Assembly: GCA_029945375.1 (NCBI GenBank)
Contig: CM057060.1
Location: 744,001-808,000, forward strand
Origin: Agaricus subrufescens
Lineage: Eukaryota; Basidiomycota; Agaricomycetes; Agaricales; Agaricaceae
Length of the DNA: 64,000 nt
Direction: 5' to 3'
Shown here one piece after another: positions 48,678 through 60,656 of the stretch (positions within the stretch are counted from its first letter, which is position 1; every line of letters begins with the position of its first letter). The notes below the pieces were generated by a model. The model worked only from the letters and a program-made list of their open reading frames with translations. It had not been told where the DNA came from and searched no databases. The translations under genes and the position numbers were made by a program.

Positions 48678-50263
48678 GGATTTGTGGGCCTGACAGGGAG
48701 CATCATCCTGTCTCTATTAAATAGACACGCACACGATGTTCGCGGTATCATGACGTTCGTAACCCATTTGAACTCGGAGTCAATGCCACAAACCTTTTAA
48801 GTGGTAAGTTTGTCGCATACAATGGAAAGCAACCCTATTCTCGTTATGGGGACAACGGCTCTCCAGAGCGCTTCGTTCCGCGTAAGACATTCCATTTATC
48901 GACCCCTTTCGTCCTAAAATTGGATCATGAGTGCCTTCGTCCACTCCCTCCAACGACGTTTCCCCACTCCCCTCCACCACGAGGCTAAATTTATGAAGGT
49001 TCTGAAAACCATGATGGTGGCACAGCATCAATTACTCCCATCGACTTCTTGAACCGTATTTTAGTGCCAAGCGTTTCAGCTTTTTGAGCCTTACGCTGCC
49101 GAAATGTATTCTTTCTAAAGTTGTACAAATGCACCCGAGAGTGAGCCAATGTCAGTGCAAGATCGATCAAAGAAACATGCGAACGAGTCGAACCTTTTTG
49201 ATTTGTCTAGCGTCGATCGTGAATCGGTGGTCGATGGCAGTAACGATTTTTGTATGACACTGTTCCCTGCATCGGAAGTCGAGGACACAGAAATGGCCGC
49301 AGCCGTAGGCTAGACCCAGGAATTGAAGACGTACTCGAGTTTAATCTGACATCTTAAATGTTTAGTTTTCGTGTAAGGGTGACTAGGCTAATTAGGGCAG
49401 TTTGCTTACAGGCTCTAAGCAACAGGATGCTACATCCGAGGAGGATGGTAAACATCGTCCCCAGACGACGTCGCGCCCCATGAGAATCAGGTACCCTACC
49501 AAACCACTAATTGTGCTTCAGGACCTTCTAATGCGGGTTCCCCCTCCCATACTTGATAATGTCCATATAAATCCAGGTTACCGGTTTCTCTCCGGTTATT
49601 TTCATTTTTTACTCAGGATTCACTCATGATCAGGGATTCAAGGTACCAACTTCTCCACACGCATGAGTGCCAAAAGGACTGTATCTTACTGCGGCTGAAT
49701 CACAAGAAACATACGATGTGATGCGGAAAAAAAGTCAATAGATTCCAAAGTCATGCGGTCGGCAGCTTCTGACCGAGATCGGAATCACAGAGTGCTGTCG
49801 GAGAGTCTGAGAACCTGGAACACTAGAATAGAACCAGGTACCAAACTACTGTCAGGATGGAGCCCTCGAAGGTGTTCCAGTGAGAAAACAGAGAAGTCGC
49901 AAAAAAAAAAAAAATTAGAAAAAAAACTTATTTTTTGCAAGAGCCATGCGAGAGATCTCTGGGGCCAATAACTCCAAGTATCAGATCAAGATTAACCAAG
50001 GCCAGAAAATGCGATTGATAATCGAACTCCATATTGGGATAATATCATGATGACCGCTTTTAAGTTTTCGTACGTTAGCCGCCAATTCCATGCCACTCGA
50101 ACACCGTTCAAATTTCTAATTGGACTCCCGAAAACAACAATGGTTACCTGGTGCTTATCTGGCGGCGCCATTATGTAATCACTGGCATGAGGCTGTGAGG
50201 TGCAGAGGAGACCCAAACGCACATATCCATACATACATACCCTCTTCTCTCATACCCTCTACC
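48678..50263. other. Gap upstream of guanine deaminase
   Basis: 1.6 kb with only weak frames: a 54-residue ATG frame at 49149-49313 (+, acidic, starting MSVQDRSKKHANES) and an 83-residue minus frame at 48780-49031. An A-rich run with inverted ends (GCAAAAAA...TTTTTTGC) lies at 49899-49938. None is supported as a gene. Confidence 0.45.
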
Positions 50264-52088
50264 ATGTCTGGCTCCATGATGATCTTCTACGGCCCGGTTA
50301 TCACTCCAGTAGATACCTCGACCTGGAAAGCTTTGCCCAAGTGCCTGTTCTGTGTAGGTTCTACCGGAAACATTGATTGGATGCTCGAGTGTATCCAAGA
50401 AAACAAACTGCACGAGGCCTTGAGCCAGAAGGGCTACTCGCTTGATGACGTGGTTATCTTGCAGGAAGGAGAGTTCATTATCCCTGGATTCATTGATACC
50501 CATACGGTATGCCCGATCGCGCATTTGCTACCGAAGTCGCCACTGATCTGGTTACTGCGCATCAGCATGCACCACAATACCCCAATCTCGGATGGTTAGT
50601 CCCATCTAATTTGAGTTTCATTAAAAAGCGCTTATCCAATTCTCAGTGGCGGTCAATATCAGCTCTTAGACTGGCTGAACAGTGTCACCTTTCCGAAAGA
50701 ACACCAGTTTGAAGACAAGGAATATGCACAAGAAGTTTATTCAAGTGTTGTCCGCAGGTCACTCGACTGTGGTGTATGTTGTCCTTAGCTATACGCCATG
50801 CCGCTGGTTATATGTTATGCCAGACAACGACGTCTTGCTACTACGCGACTCGTCATCTTGAAGCCACCAAAGATCTAGCAGATATTGTGAATCGGTTAGG
50901 TAAACTATTACGTTTACTTATATGGCTATTTGAAACGATATTGAACGATCTCTACCCTTTAGGTCAACGAGCGTTTGTCGGGGTATGAAGTTACATGTGC
51001 TCAAGGAACTATCACACTCACCGCCCCATCAGAAATGCAACATGGACCGTGAAGGGGAGAACCCCGATTACTACATCGATGACGATGCAGACTCTTCCTT
51101 ACAAGACACCTCAGCTCTTATCAGCCACATTCGCACTTTGTCTCCCATCTCCAGTCACGCCAGTATCGGAACAGCGCCTGAACCTCTCTTGCAACCAATC
51201 CTGACTCCCCGCTTTGCAATCTCCTGCACGGATGAACTGCTCAATGGAATCAGTAACCTTGCCGACAAATACGACTCACGGGGCCCATATTCGGTTGAAC
51301 CACGCATGCGGATTCAAACTCACATATCAGAGAACCGTGATGAAATAGAACGCACACTAGAGTTGTATCCAGAGGCAAAGTCATATGCCGATGTGTATGA
51401 TTCTCATGGTATACTTCGAGATACCACTATATTGGCCCACGCAGTTCATTTGACGGACGACGAAATTCGTTTAATCAAGGAAAGGAATGCAGGCATTAGT
51501 CATTGTCCGACTAGTAATTTCAATCTGTGTAGCGGTGTGGCCCCGATTGGAAAATATCTAGATAAGGGTATCAAGGTATGTGCCACTAGCCCATGTCTGC
51601 ACTCGATACAATTTTGCTGATGCGATGCATTCTAGGTTGGCCTTGGAACAGACGTATCTGGTGGCTTTGCAGTATCCATGTTGAGTGCGATTCAAAATGC
51701 TTCCATAGCTTCAAAGGTCATTGCCATGGATGCTGTAGCACTGGGCACAGACGCGAGACAGGGATTTGCGGGCTGCAAACTCCCTATTCAGACCCTCTTC
51801 TATCTTGCTACGCTTGGAGGAGCGGAGGTTTGCAACCTCGGTCACCGAACAGGCTCTTTCTCACCTGGAAAGAGTTTCGATGCGCTCTGGGTTAGCGTGT
51901 TAGACACGAATTGTTCTGCGGGCATTTGGGGGAAGGAAGCAAAGTCGGATGGGGAAATGGACGTGCGAACTCGGAAACTGGAGGAGAACCTGGAGAGGTT
52001 CTTGTTTTGCGGGGATGATAGGAATATTCTTAAGGTCTACGTTCAAGGGTGCTTTGTAGGAGGCCGGTCGTTTCAGAAGAAGGATTGA
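50264..52088 (+). CDS. Guanine deaminase
   Basis: A zinc amidohydrolase that turns guanine into xanthine and ammonia. The first zinc-binding pair is in PGFIDTHTHAPQY, which is split by the first intron (donor 50507). Other family motifs are QTHISENRDEIE, ILAHAVHLTDDE, AGISHCPTSNFNLCSG and GLGTDVSGG; these carry the remaining metal ligands and the catalytic Asp. Start MSGSMMIFYG at 50264 lies in the usual position. The C-terminus holds GCKLPIQTLFYLATLGGAEV and GKSFDALWVSV. About six exons with GT-AG borders. Cytosolic purine salvage and nitrogen supply is the known role. Confidence 0.93.
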
Positions 52089-53003
52089 CTTGGACTTGGG
52101 TTACTTGGGAAATTACTTGGGGAATCACTTAGGGAATTACTTGGGGAATTACTTGGGTTTACTACTGGGTTACTTGGTCTTGTACATTCATATCACGCAG
52201 TAATTGGTCTGATTTGCACGTTTTACCTGGTTGCGGCGGAAAAACCTCGTTTGAACTGTCTGAACTGAATTTGAACCTCCACTGGCATAGGCTGGTACTT
52301 TAGATGGGTAGCATTGTATTCCCACCTTCGCCCGCTGCCCGTTCCCCTTGACTGCGTCACAGGAACAATTATTGAATGATATTCTGATAATGATAAAGGC
52401 AAGGTGCGAGGGTTGTTGAAACCACTCTGGTTCTCTACGACCCTGGCATTTGGTTTTATCATGAGGGTCTCCTACATTTGACATCGAGCAGGCATGAGAT
52501 TACAGCATAATTTCAGGAAGAACAAGGGATAGACGAGAAGAATGCCAATGTATGCTAGCTACACATAATTAATGGCAGGTAACTTATTAGGATTTGGCTC
52601 CATGATAGGAACGAAGAAGAACCCATTTGAAATAAGCTTCTGTTATTGGCAGGCTGATGTTTGCATTACTCTTTCTCCTCCTTCACAGTCTGGCACCATT
52701 TCCGCGCTAGAATGTGGACGTCTGGATATGCCACCATCACTGGTCTGCGAATCAAAAAGGACGCGCCTAGGCCATCAATGATTTCTCTTAAGCTTATGCT
52801 ATACAGACGAGGTTTTGACTGGCTTCTGTAATTCGTTCAACCCGATTCTGGCCAGAATAACGAGGAGACATCTCTATAAACGAGTTCGACCAGGGTATGT
52901 CGTGGATAGATATGGTGCATAGTACCTATTGAGCGAGTTTAGGGCACCGTACTAAACAAAACAAATAAGGGAACCTGTCCTGACAGGGCTGATTTATCTG
53001 TCG
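52089..53003. other. Intergenic with short tandem repeat
   Basis: The first 90 bp hold a 12-nt tandem repeat (separate entry). Near 52665-52745 the minus strand reads VMVAYPDVHILARKWCQTVK before a stop, which looks coding but has no partner exon I can identify. Confidence 0.5.
52097..52179. repeat. Minisatellite, about 12-nt unit
   Basis: Six to seven imperfect copies of GGGAATTACTTG lie just after the guanine deaminase stop (52088). Units differ at one to three positions (GGGAATCACTTA, GGTTTACTACTG). It would be in the 3' UTR or just beyond. Confidence 0.8.
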
Positions 53004-54707
53004 ATGCGGCTTAGACTCCTTCTACTCACTCATTTCGTCCTTGTCGTCAATGCACTCATCACACAACGGATAACCTTCAATTCACATCTCGGACTCCTCC
53101 CAGATCAACATGACGATGGCCTCGCCATCCCCAAATTCATCAAAAGTGACGCACTTTCATTAACGCACTCTGATGCTGTCCTCAGCTCGCGGCCGATGAC
53201 TGTTTACCGCCCACGATCACTTAGGGCCTTGCACAATGCGCGTAGACAGTCGATGCGATATGCAGAAAGTCCTGTTGAGCCTTTAGAGTGGGATGTCAAG
53301 GAGGTTCTGGGCCCTGACATAGAGAGTCGACATACTCTTGCCCAATTAGCTCGAATGTCCGGAAATGCTTATGCTCTGCCTGGGCTCCCCAATTGGTATG
53401 AGGTTGACCAGGCATGGAACCAGGCGAGTACCATATACCTCTCTAGGGTTGACTTTGAGTTGTTGAATTCTTAATTAGAGTTTCCCGTTTGGTTGGGAGG
53501 ACGATGATGACGGTTTCAGAGGGCATGTTTTCGTCTCGGCAGATAATTCAACAGTTGTTCTCTCTATCAAAGGCACGACACTCAATGGACCGACCTCGAG
53601 GAAGGATAGATTCAACGATAATTTGTATGTCCTGTTGCGCAGCAGGGGTCATTTGTCTTATTCACGTTATCCATCAATCACTTTATTGAAGGTTATTCTC
53701 GTGTTGCTGCGCACGAATCGCTCCAATCTGGTTAATCCATCCAATTTGCAAGTGTTACACTACCACCTGGGGTTGTGATAACACTTGCATTGCCAATCAC
53801 CTCATTGATGATAGTTTATTCTATTCGATCGGCGTTGTAAGTGGTTCTCCTTGCATTTACACAGCTGCTCGTTCTCAGTGCTCATTCCTATCCATTATTA
53901 GCGACTAGTGGATGACCTTATCGAAGCTTATCCTGATTCCAACATATGGCTGACAGGACATTCTCTTGGTGGCGCTCTCGCATCCCTTCTAGGTGCTACA
54001 TATGGTTTCCCCGCAGTCACCTTTGAATGCCCAGGCGAGCGTCTTGCAGCATCACGTCTACATCTTCCACTTCCGCCCTCACCCCCACTATCTATTCCAT
54101 TCTCACTCTCGTCTGATAACGCTATTTCCCATCCTGCACACCCTCACCTTCCTATCTTTCACGTATACCATACATCTGACCCTATCCCACAAGGAGCTTG
54201 TACAGGCTTTTTCTCACTTTGTGCTCAGGCGGGTTACGCGCTCGAGACTAAATGCCACTTAGGCAAGAGCATAGTCTTTGATACGGTCCAAAAGCTGGGA
54301 TGGCGCGTTGATGTACGGACACATACAATCAAAGCGGTGATTAGCAGGTTGTTAGAGGATACAGACGTCGATTGGGGCGATGATGACGACGATGCCGATA
54401 CCAAAGGCAGGAGTTTGTTGCATCGACTATGGCATTGGATGAAAGAACATATGGGACATAAGAACATCTGGAAAGACAACGCAACTGTCCCCAGGAGAAG
54501 AGAAGTACCAAAAGCCAAGGTTGAGGAGGATTGTCAGGTGAGATATTCGAACATTGACCTGAGAAACCCGCTTCTTACATTAATGACCATTAGGATTGTT
54601 TCAAGTGGGAATTCGGTGATTTCGATGTCCCAGGTGACGATGACGGTGGTGGCGATGATGATGGCATTCCTGAACCCCCTGACCCAAATGAATTTTCAGA
54701 TATATGA
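53004..54707 (+). CDS. ATG15: Autophagic lipase Atg15
   Basis: A class-3 lipase that breaks down autophagic bodies in the vacuole. A single N-terminal membrane anchor ([15 protein letters not shown]) is typical. The protein continues with [53 protein letters not shown], a Cys-rich segment and the lipase box [36 protein letters not shown] and [10 protein letters not shown] give the catalytic Asp region. The tail is Asp/Gly-rich and ends NEFSDI. An intron with a GC donor (53424-53478, CAG|GCGAGT) joins AWNQ to SFPFGWE as in other Atg15 proteins. Convergent with the next gene, 134 bp. Confidence 0.93.
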
Positions 54708-54841
54708 ATCAACTGTACATTGTCCATTGTATAGTATATAGTTATATGAATAATATTAAATTGAACTATCCACATCCTTGGGTATAGAATGTCGTGTACG
54801 AAGCAGCGTGGGCTGTGCGTTCACCTGCCCATCTTGGTGGT

Positions 54842-57528
54842 TCATTTCTTCATAGAAAGCCGAACCGGTTTCTCATACTCCTTGATCGATTTATCAAGTG
54901 CGGTCCTGTACAGCGCCCTTAACTCTTCTTCATCGGGCGGCGAGAACCTTGAACGTCCTGGGAGAAAATCTTGCCCTAAGTGTGTCCCTAAGTAAGGATT
55001 ACAGCTTAAATTGCATTGATTAGTGATAGGTCCCTGATTAAAAGGTTATGAGTCCTCACAAAGTAAAGTGTATCTCCAGATACATCAATTCATCCCTGAT
55101 CACACGTCGACACCATTTGCATTCTAACGGAGGTTTCGCCGCATTATCCTTTGCCTCTTTGGAACGCACTTGTGCTAAATCTTTGGAATCCGAGACGACA
55201 CGCCAATTGCTCTCTGACACCTGCTCTTTATTCTTTCCCTTACGTGAAGGTGTGACAGGTGTATCTTCCGATGGTTTCTGGTGTTTCTCGATTTCATGCA
55301 AAATCTTTAGTCGAGAGAGTCAGGAAGGAACGGGGGAATGTAGGGGGCAGGATCACGTACTGCCATACGCCACTTCATCGCATATCGTCCTTTCTTCTGT
55401 TCTGTACATATTCTACATTCTAATCTGAGATCCTTTTCATCCATCTGTTCCTGAGTGATTCTATCAGGATTTTCTCCGCATTCCTCTATAATCGACTTGG
55501 CCACGTTTGATGCATCTTGGTCAAACGTCAAGTTTTGCGCTTCGGAGAACCAGGGCCTGGGGAAGACATAGAACGAAAAGGCAGCGAGAATGTCTGGATC
55601 AGTGTCGCGTCGATTGTTCTTCGTGGACGACCGATTTAATAAACATCCGTGCGCAAGAATACGGGGGAAAGAGATCGGCTCAGTACAATATGGGCACTGG
55701 AAGAATGTTGTTGCACGTTTGAGAGCGGCGGTATTCATTCTTGTTTTCGCTTTCCCTCTGCCGTTCGGTTGACCTGTTTTCCCGGGAACAAGAGAGCCGA
55801 GAAATTGCTCCCGATCTTGGTTCCAGGAATCTGCAAATGATTTGAATGTAGACGAGATATGTCCCATATCCACCAGGAATCCTGGAAGCTCATCGGCGTC
55901 TTCCAGTATGAATGTCCTGAACGGCTCCGTAGTTGCTATGTCGAGGATTTGCGGCAATGTGTCTGAACGAAATTGGGACTCGATCATCGACCATAAGCAA
56001 AGTAGCCTCCAAATAAATTCACGACGGTCTGAAATCCTCTCGAATTTCTCGTCTTCAAGGCGTACCGTCTTCGCCGTTTCGAGATATTGGATGAGTTCTG
56101 GACGAAGCGTCTCCCATGCTGAAAACATATTTGAGGGTTCATCATGCAATAAAAACGTCAGAAATACCCCACCTTTGTCCGTAAGAGGTTTGGCTACACC
56201 GAAACCCGGCAGGTTATAGAACTGAGAGGAGCTCAAGTGGTCGAGTTCGTCTTCCCAGTCTGGCAACAAGTTGAAGAAGAATGAGGATTGAAATCGACGG
56301 CTTATGTCAAAAATTTTACCTAATTCAACTAGCCTTGCAATAATACTTAAAAAAATTAGTGAATATCCGTGCCTTCAGATGACTAGACCTACTCATCTCG
56401 CCTTCTCTCCCTGATTTCTTCAAGTGCACCGTCTCTATCTCGTTCTCGGCTCAGCTCCCAAGCCTTAAATATTCGCTCGTTCTGCCACAGAAATCAGTTG
56501 AGAGGAAGGTGATATAAAGACATGAAACTTGCTGTTTGCCGGAGCGCAACCCATTGCGTTTTCTGCTCAACATAATCTTTCCATTTCTCGGAATCAGGCG
56601 ATGCGGCGCTCAGAACAGCAGCTACTTCGTTATAATCGCTAGTTAAGAGAAACTTTCGGAACCCTTGACCAGGCTTAAGCTAGTGACACCTGTCAAGAGA
56701 TGTAGAAGCTTACTGCCGTTGATGATTCTTTGCAAAAAGGGAATCGCCTTCTGGAAGAGCGACTGTCGTAAAAACTCCATACCCGTCACTTCAATAAATC
56801 TATCTGACGTGGTTAAATTACAATAACAAATAGAATGATTCACTTACAGGTCACTGTCAATGCATTTCGTGCATAGCCGCAGCCTATGTATCCAGTAAAC
56901 ATGTAAGCCATGCGGGGAATTGCATTCCTAGTGGGGGGGATGACATGAAATCATCGGTCACGTGGAAGAGAGGAAAAAACACTAGGAGACTGACCATGCA
57001 ACGTTTATCAAAAAGTAACCTTGTATGTTGCGCAAAATTGAGGTCGGGGGGACATGCTGGAGGGGGGTAGCCAGACATAGACAGTCGTTGATATGCCTTT
57101 ACACGTTCAGCATCAAAAAAGGTTCCCCCATATACGGCCAAGACACATACCTTTTCCCATAAGAATTTGGCCGGTTTACTCGTCACGATCGCATTTAAAG
57201 ACTTGCTTGCCCATGAGATATGCAAGAGATCAAGAGGTTCAAGGAGGCCAAAGATCTCGTAGATTACATCTAGTGGCACTTTATGCATAAACTCGAGCTT
57301 TCCCCTTCGGCCTTTAACTCGACCATATGGGCGCGAATGTGCCGCGCTGCTAGATTCACCGGCTTCATATTGCACCCTACGCCTTTTACCTGATTTGGGC
57401 TGGTCTTCGAATGCTGTTGAATTCTGACCCGCGGGCGATTCTTGGTAGCATGGAGTTTGGGTACTGCGTTTTGTCCGCTGCGCTAGGCGCTTACCGCGCA
57501 GTCTTTCAGAGGACCGAGAGGCACTCAT
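54842..57528 (-). CDS. Large F-box protein with Cys-rich segments
   Basis: The N-terminus is basic (RGKRLAQRTKRS). The F-box is KVPLDVIYEIFGLLEPLDLLHISWASKSLN, continuing with a TSKPAKFLWEK segment common to a large mushroom-specific F-box family. Later parts include LCTKCIDSD, FFQCPYCTEPISFPRILAHG and LECRICTEQKKGRYAMKW, pairs of cysteines that may bind zinc. The C-terminus is SPPDEEELRALYRTALDKSI then RLSMKK before the stop at 54842. Start is the ATG at 57528; an in-frame ATG at 57645 also exists. About eight exons, joined by frame and GT-AG borders. Expected to work with Skp1 in an SCF ligase; target unknown. Confidence 0.78.
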
Positions 57529-57652
57529 AAGTTGTACGTGTCGAAAGCAGCTTGAATCGGCCCTTGATGGGGGAAGAGTAAGGTGTAAGTGGTCTATTTT
57601 TATACTATTACAAGTCATGTGACGATGCCTCCACTGTCCATTCATGCTAAGG

Positions 57653-59965
57653 TCAAGGCTTTGTTACTACTGGTCCATGCGACGCTACAATGTATTGAAG
57701 AAATGCATTCCATTTGATCTCCCAGATCCGTAGCGCCTCTGCCTTCTCTTCCGGTTGCATCATTGAAAACTGGAAATTTTAGGTTAGTAAGAACACGACG
57801 AAACGATTGAGTCCGAGATTCTATTGCAACGTGCCTGGATGCTGTCCCGAGCAAGGGTACCAAGGGTACTTAGACCATTAATCTCACTAGCTACAAGCAC
57901 CTGGAATCAAACAGTGTCAAGGAACAGATCTTGAGGGAGTTTCAGACACGCTCGAGATTACCTGGTAAAAATCATATGTGATGCCAAAGTTTCCGAAAAC
58001 CGATGGACCGTCACAGGATAATGCGACGGGTACACCATTGTTCAGAATAATTGGAAGCGGGTGCATCGGCATTGACGACGTAAGACGCTATCAAAATAGA
58101 TAATTTCAGATTCATCGGACCCATGAGTTTTATGGATTCCTACTAGGACTTCGTTCCTAGCGTGCTTTAATGTCAGATAACTCCTTTGATGATATCAATG
58201 CGTAGGACGTACGAAATAGGACAAACTTCCAGAAGAATATCTCGCTCGCGACAGATCTGAAGAAGCTTCGGGTGTTTAACAAGAGAGAATCTAACAAAAA
58301 TTTTCAGGCCCTCCAATCCAATAGATCAAAACGTCACATACCCATGGCCAATTCTTTTAGTACCCAGGAGGATCACATCAAATATATTGTCTTCTGGAGC
58401 AGTACCATCGCCGAGCGTTTCACCAGCATGGAAAAGAAACGGTATCTCGACCTGTTCTTCGGCTTGACGCCTTCGGAAGTACAACAAGGGTTCAATGTAG
58501 TCAATAATTAAGTGTAGTTCGTCTTCTTGTCCAACAAGATCGTATCCTATGAAAGATCAAAAGTCAGCTATACTAGTCAAGAATATACTCTCAATAGGAA
58601 AGCCCACCTGCGATCAAATGAGGAAACTCTTTCTTAAGCGAGATACAATCCTCGAGTGCCGTATAGAGATCTTCAGGCGCTGCTGTCTTGATTGAGCAAT
58701 ATATAAGCTTCTTCCATGTCAGCACGGGAACGAAACTTGTGGCTAAAGTATATATACGAACCCGTGCACCAAGAAACTCATCTCCGCGACCTTCTTTCTT
58801 CGATTCCAGCTGGACTTGATCGACAATCTCGCCAAACATAAACACAACCTCTCGTTGAGTCAAATAGCGTTTGCCATCCTCTCCGAGAATGCCTCTATAA
58901 ACAAGCAAAGACGTCCACAAACCATCCAAAGCAAAAATGCACAAATGAGACTCACTTAGCATAATCAGGATCTATCCTTAATTCCACATAGGATATACCA
59001 TCATTCACCGACGCCAAAAAGAACAAACGAAGGTACTCTCGAAGGACTGAAGAGACACTTGAAAGGCCCTATGACCGTGTTCTAAGTTTTTCAAAGTTTT
59101 CCAATTTCCATAAACCCGCGACATACCACAGCAACCGAAAAAGTGCTTTGAAATTTCTTCCAGATCTATAAACTTCAAAATCAGCATCTCATCGGGATAA
59201 AGAAAAAGTGATCTTAACTCACTTTGGTCACTGTGTTGTGCGTTCCATACGCTTCGCCAGGATCAAGAGTCAAAGAACCAATAACCCAATCATCAAATCC
59301 CTTCGGCCCACCCAACGCCGGGTCAAATGTCTCTCTAGCTTTCGCAATTTGAACCCAAGTACCCGGAATATAATCACCAGAAGATATGCTGATCCCCTTC
59401 TGATTTTGGGATTCCCCCACCGGTAATGGAAGGAACACGGGTAGAGTCGACGATATGTTCGTCGGTTCCAAACGATCCGGCACACGAACATGTATCGATG
59501 GTTCTTTCAGAGCAAGATCTAAAAGTGCACGAGGCTTAATCACAGCCGGCATATGTGCATGCAAGAGAGCGCCTTTCGGCATCTACAAACCAATCAATAA
59601 ATTAATTCTAAGAACTCCATAAAAGTTTTGTTACTGACTCGAGATATGATTTCAAAAATCCGCGTCTTCTCGATTATCTCCCTCCCTAAAAACCTCAATC
59701 CAGCCATACCAAACACAAAAAAAGAGAATTACCGACCATTCAAAAATTCTATTCCCGGAAACGGATGAATCACATCTAGATGTTCCTCTTTCCAAATCCC
59801 TTCAGCTTCTTCTGCTCGAATCCGTCTTACTATTTCATCTGCCTCTTTCTCCAACGCTGAGCGAGTCTGTATGTGCAACAAGTCCCTTCTCAGGGCTCGG
59901 TCCATACTTATCAGCTTGTCCCGCTCTTCAGAATAGGCTTCCTCATTCACTGGAACGAACGCCAT
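57653..59965 (-). CDS. Adenosine deaminase, ADGF/ADA2-like
   Basis: A zinc deaminase that turns adenosine into inosine. MPKGALLHAHMPA gives the first zinc ligands (HxH). EIPFLFHAGETLGDG holds the HAGE catalytic motif, and LGTKRIGHGFSLVKHPKLL and EVCPISNEVLRL follow. VALSCDGPSVFG occupies the place of the last Asp-containing motif. This order is that of ADGF/ADA2 proteins. There is no signal peptide, so an intracellular form is likely, unlike secreted animal ADA2. Start at ATG 59965. The last intron (57834-57770) seems to use a GC donor; the join gives FSMMQPEEKAEALRIWEIKW, as expected of the family C-terminus. About ten exons. Confidence 0.88.
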
Positions 59966-60656
59966 GGTAATCGGTTAATGAGGGAAGGAGAGCAGCATAA
60001 GCCGCATATATTCCTCTTCTTATAGATATATTATGAGCTTCAGCGGCTAAACGGTAGTTGACAAGTTGACTCACTTCTTTAATTCAATAGGCCATGTGTT
60101 ACTCGTGACGTGAAGAGAAGAGGTAAAAATCAGTGCGGGAACCTAACCTATCAAGACGGTGATGCTCATGGTAACCACATTGTATGAATCACCGTAAGTT
60201 AGGGAAAAGACATACCATGAATTTAGTACCCGTACACAATGTTACACATAAAAAAGCACAGTAAGCCAGAGAATGTAAAGGTGCATTAACTACTACAAGA
60301 TATCTAGCGAATAATTGTCCATTCACTGTCCCTTGTCCGTAGTGCAATATGGATGAACCAGGTGATTATTAACAAAGCAACAGGGAGAGGAGAAAGAAGA
60401 CGAGAATAGTAACGAGGAAGGTAGGTAGCCGGTTTTAAGGCGGGGATCCAAGAGAACCCAACCATGGATGTAAGTGGTCAATTTCAATATAGCAAGAGAG
60501 GTACAAACCAACGCTTGCACCAGCGAAGATAAAAATCAAGATCGTAAATAACTGTGTCAACAAAGAATAGAGCGACGGTTGCTTGACTTGAAAACAGTCG
60601 CGACCGATAGATTTTGATAAAATCGGGTTAGGAGACGCAACAAACCATCCAGGTGT
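59966..60656. other. Intergenic, no gene seen
   Basis: About 690 bp between two minus-strand genes, AT-rich in part. It should hold the adenosine deaminase promoter and the YTH gene 3' end. Confidence 0.5.
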
